A stretch of 64,000 nt of DNA from CAZEJS01 sp964512645. Its GTDB lineage: Bacteria > Actinomycetota > Geothermincolia > Fen-727 > Anoxymicrobiaceae. Both the position numbers and the translations under genes were made by a program. The stretch covers positions 62,001-126,000 of the forward strand of contig CAZEJS010000001.1 of NCBI GenBank assembly GCA_964512645.1, read 5' to 3'. The notes below the pieces were generated by a model. It ran no database searches and was not told where the DNA came from. It saw only the letters and a program-made list of their open reading frames with translations. Numbering within the stretch: position 1 is the first letter of the stretch; each line of letters starts with the position of its first letter. Of this stretch, positions 27,524 to 37,569 are shown one piece after another.

Positions 27524-28272
27524 CTCCACCTCAACAGCCTCTTTTCGACAATCCTTATCAACCGGTCCGCCAGGAAACCGATCACACCGATGACCAGGAT
27601 GCCGGCCACCAGCAAATCGAAGCGCGCCAGGTCGCGGGCGGTCATTATCATGTAGCCAAGCCCGTAGCCGTTCTTCACCCCGATGAGCTCGGCCGCCACC
27701 AGGGTCATCCAGGCGATGCCCATGCCTATGCGCACCCCGGTGATGATGGAGGGAGTGGATCCCGGCACCAGCACCCTCCATAGGATGGTGCCCTCCCGCG
27801 CCCCCAGCGTCCGGGCCGCCTCCACCAGGCGGGCGTCCACCCCCTTCACCCCCAGGACGGTGTTCAGCACGATCGGGAAGAAGGCCCCCAGCGCGATAAT
27901 GAACGCGGCGGAGCCCAGCCCGAGCCCGAACCACACCAGGGCCAGGGGCAGCCAGGCCAGCGGGGGCACCGGCCTGACGACCTCCACCAGCGGGTCCACC
28001 GCGGTCTCGAACCACTTCGACCACCCCATGAGTATCCCCATGGGGACCGCTATCACCAGGGCGATGCCGAAGCCGGTGAACACCCGCAGGAGGCTGTAGG
28101 CGACGTGTCCCTGCAGGTGGTACCCCCGGGGCAGGCCGGTGGCGGCGAGGTCGTAAAGCCCTTTCAGGACGTCCCACGGCGAAGGCGTCGCCCTCCCCAG
28201 CGCCCCGGTCACCGCGAGCGCCTGCCACACCGCGAGCGCCGCGAGCGGCGAGGCCAGCTTCCACTTCTTCAC
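27520..28272 (-). CDS. ABC importer permease (SsuC/TauC type)
   Basis: 250 residues with six hydrophobic segments. The loop from about 170 to 190 (VEAARTLGAREGTILWRVLV) is the EAA motif that contacts the ATPase, typical of the binding-protein-dependent permease family of the SsuC/TauC group. It begins with GTG and overlaps the solute-binding protein stop by four bases; its own stop overlaps the ATPase start. The three transporter genes are therefore translationally coupled. Confidence 0.92.
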   Translation of the reverse strand: MKKWKLASPLAALAVWQALAVTGALGRATPSPWDVLKGLYDLAATGLPRGYHLQGHVAYSLLRVFTGFGIALVIAVPMGILMGWSKWFETAVDPLVEVVRPVPPLAWLPLALVWFGLGLGSAAFIIALGAFFPIVLNTVLGVKGVDARLVEAARTLGAREGTILWRVLVPGSTPSIITGVRIGMGIAWMTLVAAELIGVKNGYGLGYMIMTARDLARFDLLVAGILVIGVIGFLADRLIRIVEKRLLRWR

Positions 28273-29279
28273 TTGCCGTCACCGGGGATGAAGGAGCTGT
28301 CCACCATGGACCTCGCGAAGGCGGCGGGGTTCTTCTCCTTGATCACCCCCTGCCCGGCCATGAACACGGCGTACTCCCCAATCTTCCTGACGTCCGGCCT
28401 GAAAGAGAAGCCGATGTTCTTCATCGCGGCCCTGACGACGTCCGTCGGCTGGCCGGTGAACAGGTGCGCCATGTCGGCGGCCTCCAGCCGGTTGTCCCTG
28501 ATATACCTGGTAGCCTTGACGTGGGCGGCGACGAAGCGCCTAACCGCGTCGGGGTTCTTCTCGATGAAGGCCGAATCGGCGACCACCATGCAGCACGGGT
28601 GGTCCGGCCAGATCTCCCGGGAGCTCAGAAGCGTCCTCCCCGCACCCTGGGCCCGGGCCATCGACGGGTAAGGTTCCCAGGCGAGGGCCGCGTCAACCTG
28701 GGCCCCGGCGAGAGCCGGCAGCATCTCCGGGGGCTTGAGCACCGTCTTCCTGACCTGCGAAGGTTCCATGCCCGCCTTCTCCAGCGCGCGATGAAGCAGG
28801 AAGTCCTGCACGGTGGAGAGGCCGGGGACGGCGATCGTGCGCCCCTCGAGGTCGGTAATTTCCTTTACGTCGAGCCCCGGCCGCACTATCAGGGAGGTCC
28901 CCCCGGTATTCGCCTGGGCCACTATCTTCACGTCGGCCATGCGCTGTCCGGCGAAAGTCAGGCACGGCGCCGTCCCCACGTAGCCGATATCGAGGTCTCC
29001 CGCCGAGAACGAACTCATCTCTTCCGGGCCGGCGTTGAAGGCGCCGCCCTCCCGGATGTCCAGGCCCTGCTCCTTGAAAAAACCTTTCTCTCTGGCGACG
29101 TAGAAGGCGAGCTGGTGCAGGTCGTTCCGCAGGAACCCCACCCTCACCACCCTGGAAGCGGATTCGGAGCCGCCGCACCCGGCGCCGGCGGTCACCAGCG
29201 CCCCGAGCAGCACCGCCGCGCAGGCGCACGCCAGGCACGCACTCGCGGAACGCCATGGTCCAACGCGGGTCTGTTTCAT
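28269..29279 (-). CDS. ABC importer solute-binding lipoprotein (NMT1/SsuA-like)
   Basis: 336 residues. A hydrophobic leader ends in a lipobox (TAGAGC at about residues 30-35), so the mature protein is probably lipid-anchored. The rest is an NMT1/SsuA/TauA periplasmic-binding fold: VGFLRNDLHQLAFYVAREKG, GFFKEQGLDI, GYVGTAPCLTF and VDAALAWEPYPSMA. The ligand family is sulfonates, taurine, nitrate, pyrimidines or aromatic acids; the sequence does not identify it. Because it lies inside the operon, its ligand is likely the substrate or cosubstrate of the pathway. Its ATG overlaps the HdrA stop. Confidence 0.88.
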   Translation of the reverse strand: MKQTRVGPWRSASACLACACAAVLLGALVTAGAGCGGSESASRVVRVGFLRNDLHQLAFYVAREKGFFKEQGLDIREGGAFNAGPEEMSSFSAGDLDIGYVGTAPCLTFAGQRMADVKIVAQANTGGTSLIVRPGLDVKEITDLEGRTIAVPGLSTVQDFLLHRALEKAGMEPSQVRKTVLKPPEMLPALAGAQVDAALAWEPYPSMARAQGAGRTLLSSREIWPDHPCCMVVADSAFIEKNPDAVRRFVAAHVKATRYIRDNRLEAADMAHLFTGQPTDVVRAAMKNIGFSFRPDVRKIGEYAVFMAGQGVIKEKNPAAFARSMVDSSFIPGDGK

Positions 29280-31219
29280 CTCAGCAACCCTTCTATGTTA
29301 GCCACTATCTGGCCGTCGTCGCCCAGTTCCACCCCGGCGGCCCCGCTGAGGCAGGCGGCGGCGCAGACCCCGCAGCCCCTGCAGAGGGCTTCGTTCGCCA
29401 CCGCAACGCCGTCCTCCAGGGAGAGCGCCCCGTACGGGCAGGCGGCGACGCATATCCCGCAGCCCCTGCACGCTTCCCGATCGATGACGCAGACGCCGGC
29501 GTCGATGGACACCGTTCCGCCGTCCAGCAGCGCCAGGGCCTCCGACGCCGCGGCAAGCGCCTGGGCGACCGTGTCCGGTATGTCCTTGGGACCCTGGCAG
29601 CAGCCCGCCAGGTAGATGCCGTCCGCCGCCGCTTCCACCGGCCTGAGCTTGGGGTGGGCCTCGGCGAAGAAGCCGTCGGCGCTCCGGGAGATGCCCAGGG
29701 TGCGCGCCAGGCCGGCGGCCCCCGCGTCAGGGACCAGGCCCGTCGCCAGCACCACCATGTCCACCGGCAGTTCCACGGGCCGGGAGAGCAGGGTGTCCTC
29801 GGCGAAAACCTTCAGCTCCCCGCCGAGGCGGGCCACGTCGGCGCACTTGCCCCTTATGAAGTAGACCCCCTCGTCGCGCACCCGTCGGTAGAACTCCTGG
29901 TACCCCTTCCCGAAGGCGGTGACGTCGATGTAGAACTCGCTCACCCGGGCGCCGGTCCTCTCGCGGGCGGTCAGCGCCTGCTTCATCGAGTACATGCAGC
30001 AGACCCGCGAGCAGTACTCGTTGGCGTTCTCGTCCCGAGAACCGATGCAGTGCAGGAAGGCGATCGAGCGCGGCTCGGAGCCGTCGGGCAGGAGGACCCG
30101 GCCCCCGGTGGGACCCGAGGCCGAGAGCATCCGCTCGAACTGCAGGCCGGTGAGCACCTCGGGGTAGCGCCCGTACCCGAACTGGGGCATGGCGGCGGCG
30201 TCGAAAACGTCGAAGCCGGTGGCGACGATGACCGCCCCCACCTCGATCTCCCGCACCTCGTCGGCCATGTCCAGATCTATCGCCCCGGCGCTGCAGGCCT
30301 CCAGGCATTGAGAGGAGCACCTGCCTTTGGTCACGTACAGGCAGGCCTTCGGGTCCACCGCGGCGCAGGACGGCACCGCCTGGGCGAACGGGATGTAGAT
30401 CGCCGAGCGTTTCGCCAGGCCGGCCTCGAACTCGTCGGGTATCCGGCCCGCCAGCACGCACGCCCCCGCGCAGTCGCCGCACCCGGTGCACCGGGCGGCA
30501 TCCACCCGCCTGGCCCTGGTGCGCACGGTCGCGGTGAAGTTTCCGACGAACCCGTCGAGGCTCTCCAGCTCGCTGGTGGTGAGCAGCTCGATCTCCGGGC
30601 GCCGCTCCAGCTCCACCATCTTCGGCATCATGATGCAGGCGGAGCAGTCGAGCGTGGGGAAGGTCTTGTCGAGCAGGGCCATGTGCCCCCCGACGCTGGG
30701 GGAGCGCTCCACCAGGTACACCTTCCTGCCCGCGTCGGCGAGCTTGAGCGCGGCGGTGATCCCGGCTATCCCGGCGCCGAGGACCAGCACCGCGCCGGTC
30801 ACCGGGAACTCGCGGCATTCGAGCTCCCTGTGCAGGGCGACCCTGGCCACCGCTCCAGCTACCAGTGAAGCCGCCTTGCGCGTGGCGGCGTCGCCGTCGT
30901 CGTGGACCCAGGAGCACTGCTCCCGGATGTTGGCCATCTCCAGGAGATAGGGGTTGAGGCCGGCTTCCTCCAGCGCGGCTCGGAAGGTGTGCTCGTGCAT
31001 CCTCGGGGAACAGGCGGCCACGACGACGCGGTCGAGGCCCAGCGATTCTATGTCCGACTTGATGAGGGACTGCCCGGCGTCTGAGCACATGTAATCGCAG
31101 TCCCTGGCGACGGCAACGCCCGGGAGCGACCGGGCCCGTTCCGCCAGCGCCGGGCAGTCGACAACGCCGGCTATGTTGCTGCCGCAGCGGCAGACGTAAA
31201 CACCCGTCCTGCTAGCCAT
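29276..31219 (-). CDS. hdrA: HdrA-like flavin/iron-sulfur subunit
   Basis: 647 residues, the length of methanogen HdrA. The N-terminal VYVCRCGSNIAGVVDC and YMCSDAGQ are HdrA-specific; VLGAGIAGITAALKLADAG is the FAD Rossmann motif; CTGCGDCAGAC, CRGCGICVAACPYG and CRGCGVCAAACLSG are [4Fe-4S] sites. FLHCIGSRDENANEYCSRVCCMYSM matches the typical internal Cys region. HdrA can bifurcate electrons between ferredoxin and a higher-potential acceptor. No MvhADG or HdrBC genes are adjacent; the HdrC-HdrB fusion at 25534 is the most likely partner. It overlaps the gene upstream by eight bases. Confidence 0.9.
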   Translation of the reverse strand: MASRTGVYVCRCGSNIAGVVDCPALAERARSLPGVAVARDCDYMCSDAGQSLIKSDIESLGLDRVVVAACSPRMHEHTFRAALEEAGLNPYLLEMANIREQCSWVHDDGDAATRKAASLVAGAVARVALHRELECREFPVTGAVLVLGAGIAGITAALKLADAGRKVYLVERSPSVGGHMALLDKTFPTLDCSACIMMPKMVELERRPEIELLTTSELESLDGFVGNFTATVRTRARRVDAARCTGCGDCAGACVLAGRIPDEFEAGLAKRSAIYIPFAQAVPSCAAVDPKACLYVTKGRCSSQCLEACSAGAIDLDMADEVREIEVGAVIVATGFDVFDAAAMPQFGYGRYPEVLTGLQFERMLSASGPTGGRVLLPDGSEPRSIAFLHCIGSRDENANEYCSRVCCMYSMKQALTARERTGARVSEFYIDVTAFGKGYQEFYRRVRDEGVYFIRGKCADVARLGGELKVFAEDTLLSRPVELPVDMVVLATGLVPDAGAAGLARTLGISRSADGFFAEAHPKLRPVEAAADGIYLAGCCQGPKDIPDTVAQALAAASEALALLDGGTVSIDAGVCVIDREACRGCGICVAACPYGALSLEDGVAVANEALCRGCGVCAAACLSGAAGVELGDDGQIVANIEGLLR

Positions 31220-32537
31220 CGGTGCCGGTCCCTCCGCGCTCGTCCGTCCCGCGCCGCCGCTCCTCGAGTCGCAGCTCGAAGTACAGCGAAAGAAAACCTG
31301 CGGTGAGCTCCTTGAGCATGGTCAACAGCGACGCGGCCTCCGCCTGCGACTCCTGGTTCGACCGTACCGCAACGGAAAGCTCTTTAGCAAGGTCGCACGC
31401 CCGGGCGTACCCCTCGGCGAGCCGCTCCAGCTCCGCGCAGGCGCCGAGCGTCCCCCCGGCGGACCGGCGTTCCAGGTACGGCAGGCGGTCCCAGGCGTAC
31501 TGCAGGAACATCCGTATTTTCTCAGGCTCCCAGACCTTCACCCCTATCTTCCAGGTGACCTGGGAGCGCTCGAGTCCGTACCCCACGATCCGCGCGTTGG
31601 AGACCTGCCTCTTTATCTCCAGGAGCGACCGGGAGACCTCCGGGCGGCCTTTGCACACCGACGCTCCCCGGCGGGTCGCGCCCCCGCCTGGGGCCCTCGC
31701 CCTCCGTGGGGAGGTCCTCCCGCTGTGCTCGACGAACATCTCCCCCATCAACGCGTTGGCCTCGGGGAAGTGCGGGTGCTCCAGGTGCGGTCCGCTGGCG
31801 ACGGCGACGCCGTCGCCCAGCTCCTGGAAGACCACCGCCTGCCTGCCGGCGATGAAGCTCCCGGCGCGCTCGCGCGGCCAGAGGAACGCGGCGCGCGACG
31901 CGGCGGAGGCGTAGTCGGCAAGCGAGCGCGCCTCCCCGGCGGACATCACCGGCCCCCCGAAGAGCGGGGCGGAGATCTCCGCGGCTTCCCGGAACGCCAG
32001 CATCCCGGGAGCGGGCCCCCGGGGGAGGAGCGCGACCTCACCGTACACGGGGTGGAAGACCCACTCCCTCCCGTACGGCGCGAGGTACTTGTGCTCGAGA
32101 CAGAGCGGCGCGGGCGGGTCATCCATCACGTTGAGCATGTCCGCGTCCACCAGCCGGAACGGGGTGAACGGCTCCATGTCAACGCCCCGAAGGACCAGGT
32201 AGCCCCCGGCGCAGGAGCCGTGATAGAAGCCCCCGCCCCTGACGAACTCCTCCAGGCGCCGGGCCCCGTCGGTGCCCAGGGAGCGGGCCATGGCGTAGGT
32301 GTCCCCGCCGCCGACCAGCATGATGTCCCTCGTTTCCAGTGCCCCCTCGAGGACGTCATGGTGGGTAAGGAAGCGGACGTCGAAGGTCTCCAGTCTCTCC
32401 AGCAGGTCGGCGAACCATATCCAGGAGTGCGAGGCGCCCTCGCCGCAATAGACCGCCACCCCCGGCTCGCCGGCGAGCCTGGCGGCGAGCGAAGTTAGCG
32501 CCCGGTGGCGCGCCGTCCTGGGGGTACGCCGTTTCAC
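31212..32537 (-). CDS. Two-domain protein: glutamine-amidotransferase-like (BPL_N type) plus unknown helical C-terminus
   Basis: 441 residues. Residues 25-270 resemble the class I amidotransferase-like domain found at the N-terminus of biotin protein ligases: MLVGGGDTYAMARSLG, FVRGGGFYHGSCAGGYLVL with the nucleophile Cys, and GPHLEHPHFPEAN as the likely His region. After a low-complexity Arg/Gly linker (about 273-295) comes a 145-residue helical region (LLEIKRQVSNARIVGYGLER, FLQYAWDRLPYLERRSAGG) I cannot assign. No reaction can be stated. Its gene lies between the AOR homologue and HdrA with almost no gaps, so it probably serves the same redox pathway. Confidence 0.6.
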   Translation of the reverse strand: MKRRTPRTARHRALTSLAARLAGEPGVAVYCGEGASHSWIWFADLLERLETFDVRFLTHHDVLEGALETRDIMLVGGGDTYAMARSLGTDGARRLEEFVRGGGFYHGSCAGGYLVLRGVDMEPFTPFRLVDADMLNVMDDPPAPLCLEHKYLAPYGREWVFHPVYGEVALLPRGPAPGMLAFREAAEISAPLFGGPVMSAGEARSLADYASAASRAAFLWPRERAGSFIAGRQAVVFQELGDGVAVASGPHLEHPHFPEANALMGEMFVEHSGRTSPRRARAPGGGATRRGASVCKGRPEVSRSLLEIKRQVSNARIVGYGLERSQVTWKIGVKVWEPEKIRMFLQYAWDRLPYLERRSAGGTLGACAELERLAEGYARACDLAKELSVAVRSNQESQAEAASLLTMLKELTAGFLSLYFELRLEERRRGTDERGGTGTDG

Positions 32538-32543
32538 GATCCC

Positions 32544-33812
32544 TCAGCCGAGCATCCCGGCAAGGTCGTCCGGTCCCGCCTCCAGGCCGGCCGCCGGAGC
32601 GCAAAGCGCGGCAAGCGCCTCCAGTTCCACCCCGGACATCAGCAGGAAGGTGGGGCAGACCCCCAGCACGTAGCCGACGCGGTTCGCCCGCGCCCACTCC
32701 TCCGCCGAGCCCAGGGGGGGCACCCAGGAGCCGAAGAGGCCTTCGCGGCCCCGGTCCCCGATCGGCCATGCGGCCTCCGGCACGTCCTCCAGCTCTTTGA
32801 CCGCGGTCACGATCTCTTCCTCGCTGGTGAGCGGCGAACCAGCGAGCCGGCGCGCCGCCCGGAGCTGGTCGATCCCCCGGCGGGCCGAGGCCTCCAGGGC
32901 CATGCAGGCGGCGGCGGGTTCCCACCCGCCCTCCTTCAGCCAGAGGGCCGCAGCGGCCCCGGCTACCAGCATGCCCGGCTCCTCGACGTCCCCGGCCTCC
33001 ATGACCGAGGGCGCCTCGCGGTACTTGGCGAAGGTGGCGCATGCGTAAGGGCACGCGAAACAGGACCTCGTCCGGTGGGCGACCGGCGTCAGCCACCCGT
33101 CGAGGTCGGGCGCCCCCAGCCGTTCGCACAACGCCCGGAACCCCCGGTGGGATTCGACCCCGCCGAACAGGGCGACCGCGCCATCGTAGAACTCCCGGGG
33201 GTCGTCGGCGTCTATCATGCCAAGCCCGCGCACCGCCAGCGCCTTGAGGTTCTTCCGCCCCATGACCGCACCGAGCGCGGCGTCGTCACCGGAACCCCAG
33301 TAGTTGTTGGAGATCGACGCCATCGGCGAGCCCGCCTCGCCGGCGGGACCGATGCAGAGCACCTGTATGAGGCTCTCCCCCATCTCCCGCCTGATCGCGT
33401 CGGTGGCATGCCAGGTATCCAGGCCCCAGAGAGCCGAGGCGTCTTCGATGTCGGGCACCCCGTCGTGGAGCCACAGGTAAACCGGCGAGGCCGAAGCGCC
33501 TTTGACCACCACGATCCCGAACCCCGACAGCTTCATCTCCACGCCCGCGAACAGGCTCAAGGGGGCGACCGCCGGCTCCCCGGTCTGCGGGCTCTTGCCC
33601 AGGACGAAACCAAGGCACGACGCCGGCACCGGCGTGCCGGTGAGCAGCCCGGAGCCGAAGACGAGCGGGTCCGAATCGGCGTGCTTCCTGTAAAGCGCCA
33701 GCGCCGCGGCGAGCCCGGGCCCCGCCTCGTCAGCCTCGTCGAACGGGACCTGCTCGGTGGTACCGGCCTCGAGGTCGACTATGAGCGTGTCCCCGTAATA
33801 CATGGAGTCCAT
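32544..33812 (-). CDS. Short aldehyde:ferredoxin oxidoreductase (AOR) family protein
   Basis: 422 residues; ordinary AOR-family tungstoenzymes have about 600. The N-terminal domain is recognisable (YYGDTLIVDLEAGTTEQVP, and NNYWGSGDDAALGAVMGRKNLKALAVRG). SCFACPYACATF gives three clustered Cys ligands, and GVCPTFLL could give the fourth. Missing residues are mostly in the later domains. The family oxidises aldehydes or reduces acids using ferredoxin and tungstopterin, or forms the BamB subunit of benzoyl-CoA reductase. Start is ATG 33812, six bases after GAGGAG; the earlier ATG at 33818 touches that site. A ferredoxin gene lies 10 bp upstream. Confidence 0.75.
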   Translation of the reverse strand: MDSMYYGDTLIVDLEAGTTEQVPFDEADEAGPGLAAALALYRKHADSDPLVFGSGLLTGTPVPASCLGFVLGKSPQTGEPAVAPLSLFAGVEMKLSGFGIVVVKGASASPVYLWLHDGVPDIEDASALWGLDTWHATDAIRREMGESLIQVLCIGPAGEAGSPMASISNNYWGSGDDAALGAVMGRKNLKALAVRGLGMIDADDPREFYDGAVALFGGVESHRGFRALCERLGAPDLDGWLTPVAHRTRSCFACPYACATFAKYREAPSVMEAGDVEEPGMLVAGAAAALWLKEGGWEPAAACMALEASARRGIDQLRAARRLAGSPLTSEEEIVTAVKELEDVPEAAWPIGDRGREGLFGSWVPPLGSAEEWARANRVGYVLGVCPTFLLMSGVELEALAALCAPAAGLEAGPDDLAGMLG

Positions 33813-33822
33813 TGGCATCTCC

Positions 33823-34173
33823 TCACTCGACGTAGAGCGCGCCCTGCGGGCACACGGCCACGCACTGGGGCTCCAGCCCGGCGCTCTCGCACATGTCGCA
33901 CGCTTCCCTTATCAGGATCGGCTTGGCCGACGCGCCACCGCCGCCGCCCTTCTGCAGGTCTCCCAGCTTGACGGCGCCCGCGCCCTCCGGCCTTCCCAGG
34001 AATAGGTCCTCTCCGGTCTTCACCATGAGCCCCATGTAGTTCTTTTTCTCTTCGGCGCGGTGGAGCATGATGCTCGAAGAGATGAGGGAAAACGCCTCGT
34101 CCCAGTGGTATCCGCAGACAAGCTCGCACAGCGCGCAGCCCGTGCATTCCAGCGGCTTGATCTTGACCCTCAC
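33823..34173 (-). CDS. 4Fe-4S dicluster ferredoxin partner of the AOR homologue
   Basis: 116 residues. CTGCALCELVC near the N-terminus and CDMCESAGLEPQCVAVCPQG near the C-terminus form two ferredoxin-like cluster sites, of the HycB/HybA/DmsB kind often encoded next to tungsten oxidoreductases. The middle contains a Gly-rich loop (residues 75-80) and a charged linker. It most likely moves electrons between the AOR homologue and the Hdr-like proteins or a soluble ferredoxin. It precedes the AOR gene by ten bases. Confidence 0.85.
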   Translation of the reverse strand: MRVKIKPLECTGCALCELVCGYHWDEAFSLISSSIMLHRAEEKKNYMGLMVKTGEDLFLGRPEGAGAVKLGDLQKGGGGGASAKPILIREACDMCESAGLEPQCVAVCPQGALYVE

Positions 34174-34204
34174 CCCGACCTCCTTCTCGCGGCCCCCGCG
34201 CTTC

Positions 34205-34954
34205 TCAGATGGTGTACCCGCCGTCGACCGTGTAGAGCTGCCCGGTCATGTAGCCGCCCGCCTCGCAGAGAAAGGCGACGAGCCAGGCCACTTCCTCGGG
34301 CCTTCCCCAGCGGCCCAGCGGTATCGTCTCGAGTATCCTGGAGCGGGTCTCCTCCCCGGTTTCGACCGCCATGTCGGTATCTATGAACCCCGGCACGACC
34401 GCGTTCACGGTGATGTTGTAGCGGGCCAGCTCCCTCGCCAGCGACTTGGTGAAGCCTATCTGTGCGGCCTTGGTGGCCGCGTAGATGGTGTCGCCTGGGT
34501 AGCCGGTGACCCCGATGACCGAGGACACGTTGATGACCCTGCCCCACCCTTTCCTCTTCATCCCCGGGACGGCGGCGGCGGTTACGTAGAAGCCGCCTTT
34601 CACGTTGGTGGCCATCAGCCTCTCCAGCAGGCCTGCGTCCACCTCCTCGATACGCGCGCCCCGCCATATGCCCGCGTTGTTGACCACAATGTCCACGCCG
34701 CCCAGCGCCTCGGCCGCCCGCTCGACCAGCGCGGCGCACTGCTCCTCGGATGCGACGTCCGCCCGAACGCACAGGGCGCGCCGCCCTAGAGACTCGATCT
34801 CCCCGGCGACACCGAGCGCCAGGTCCTCGCGCGCCAGGTAGTTGATCGCGACGTCGCAGCCTCTGCGCGCGAGCTCCAGCGCTATCTCGCGGCCCAGGCC
34901 GCGCGAGGACCCGGTGATCAGGGCCGCCCTTCCCTCCAGGTTTTCCATCGGCAT
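34205..34954 (-). CDS. Short-chain dehydrogenase/reductase, FabG-like
   Basis: 249 residues. TGSSRGLG near residue 14 is the cofactor site, NNAG the structural motif, INVSSVIGVTG with YAATKAAQIGF the Ser-Tyr-Lys catalytic residues, and VVPGFIDTDM the downstream segment. Closest in type to 3-oxoacyl-ACP/CoA reductase, here more likely a 3-hydroxyacyl-CoA dehydrogenase since it is in a CoA pathway operon. Start is ATG 34954 with GGGAGGG seven bases upstream. It lies between the mutase large subunit and the ferredoxin gene. Confidence 0.88.
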   Translation of the reverse strand: MPMENLEGRAALITGSSRGLGREIALELARRGCDVAINYLAREDLALGVAGEIESLGRRALCVRADVASEEQCAALVERAAEALGGVDIVVNNAGIWRGARIEEVDAGLLERLMATNVKGGFYVTAAAVPGMKRKGWGRVINVSSVIGVTGYPGDTIYAATKAAQIGFTKSLARELARYNITVNAVVPGFIDTDMAVETGEETRSRILETIPLGRWGRPEEVAWLVAFLCEAGGYMTGQLYTVDGGYTI

Positions 34955-35050
34955 GCCATCACCCTCCCCCGTGGCGCTTGCCCGAGGAGCGCGTTCCATC
35001 CCTTCGAGCGGCGGACACGGCCCGACCCGCGGGGCCGCAGGGACGATCCG

Positions 35051-36733
<1,683 letters not shown>

Positions 36734-36768
36734 TTCGCCCTCCCCGGCCCGCGGTCCCCCGGACCGCT

Positions 36769-37542
36769 TCACTTTCCCTTGTACTCCGGGTCCCGCTTCT
36801 CCAGGAAGGCCTTTACGCCCTCGCGGCTGTCCTCGGTCCCGAACGTCAGCGCGCAGGCGGCGGCCTCCAGCGCCCCGCCCAGGGGGATCGACGCCTCGGC
36901 GGCGGCGTTGACCGCCTCCTTGGCCAGCGCCATGGCCAGCGGCGCCTTGGAGGCAAGGAGCCCTGCGACCTCCATCGCCTCGTCCATCAGCTTTTCCGCG
37001 GGCACCACCCGCGACACCAGCCCCATCATCAGCGCCTCGGACGCGTCGACGACGCGACCGGTCAGCACCAGGTCCTTGGCGCGGCCCAGGCCCACTATCT
37101 TGGTCAGGCGCTGGCTGCCGGCCCAGCCGGGCATCACCCCGTAGTTTATCTCCAGCTGGCCGAAGCGCGCCCGTTCGCTGCAGAGCCTGATGTCGCAGGC
37201 CAGCGCCACCTCGCACCCTCCCCCGAAGGCGAAACCGTTGACCGCGGCGAGCACCGGCTTCTCCATCTCCTCCATGTCGCGCAGTATCCTCTGCCCGGCC
37301 TGGAGTACGTACTTCGCCTTCACCACCGCGTCGAGCTGCTCGAAGCCGGAGATGTCAGCCCCACCGATGAACGATTTCCCCGAACCGGTGAGGACGACGG
37401 CCCGCACCTCCGGGTCCTCCCGCGCCCCGGCGAGCAGCTCCGCCAGCTCGAGCATGTCGTCGAGGTGAATGAGGTTGAGCGGCGGCTTGTCCAGCACCAG
37501 GAGCGCCACCCGGCCTTCCCTGCTGGCTGACCATACTCCCAT
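36769..37542 (-). CDS. Enoyl-CoA hydratase/isomerase family protein
   Basis: 257-residue crotonase-fold protein. FIGGADISGFEQ forms the oxyanion hole. The first catalytic Glu is present (FGQLEINYGVMPGWAGSQRL), but the second position is Asp in AKDLVLTG. That pattern is found in crotonyl-type hydratases and in isomerases, so the exact reaction is open. A good ribosome-binding site (GGAGGAG) precedes ATG 37542. It directly follows the FAD-linked oxidase and precedes the mutase. Confidence 0.85.
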   Translation of the reverse strand: MGVWSASREGRVALLVLDKPPLNLIHLDDMLELAELLAGAREDPEVRAVVLTGSGKSFIGGADISGFEQLDAVVKAKYVLQAGQRILRDMEEMEKPVLAAVNGFAFGGGCEVALACDIRLCSERARFGQLEINYGVMPGWAGSQRLTKIVGLGRAKDLVLTGRVVDASEALMMGLVSRVVPAEKLMDEAMEVAGLLASKAPLAMALAKEAVNAAAEASIPLGGALEAAACALTFGTEDSREGVKAFLEKRDPEYKGK

Positions 37543-37569
37543 CGTTCTCTCCTCCTGTGTCGTGCCCCG

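Noticed and set aside
27524..28282. N-terminal extension of the ABC ATPase
   Set aside because: It lies over the permease gene in another frame and has no domain; the ATPase starts at 27523.
32544..33812. AOR homologue as a frameshifted gene
   Set aside because: The frame is continuous, ends normally and has regular spacing to its neighbours; no leftover AOR sequence is seen in other frames around it.
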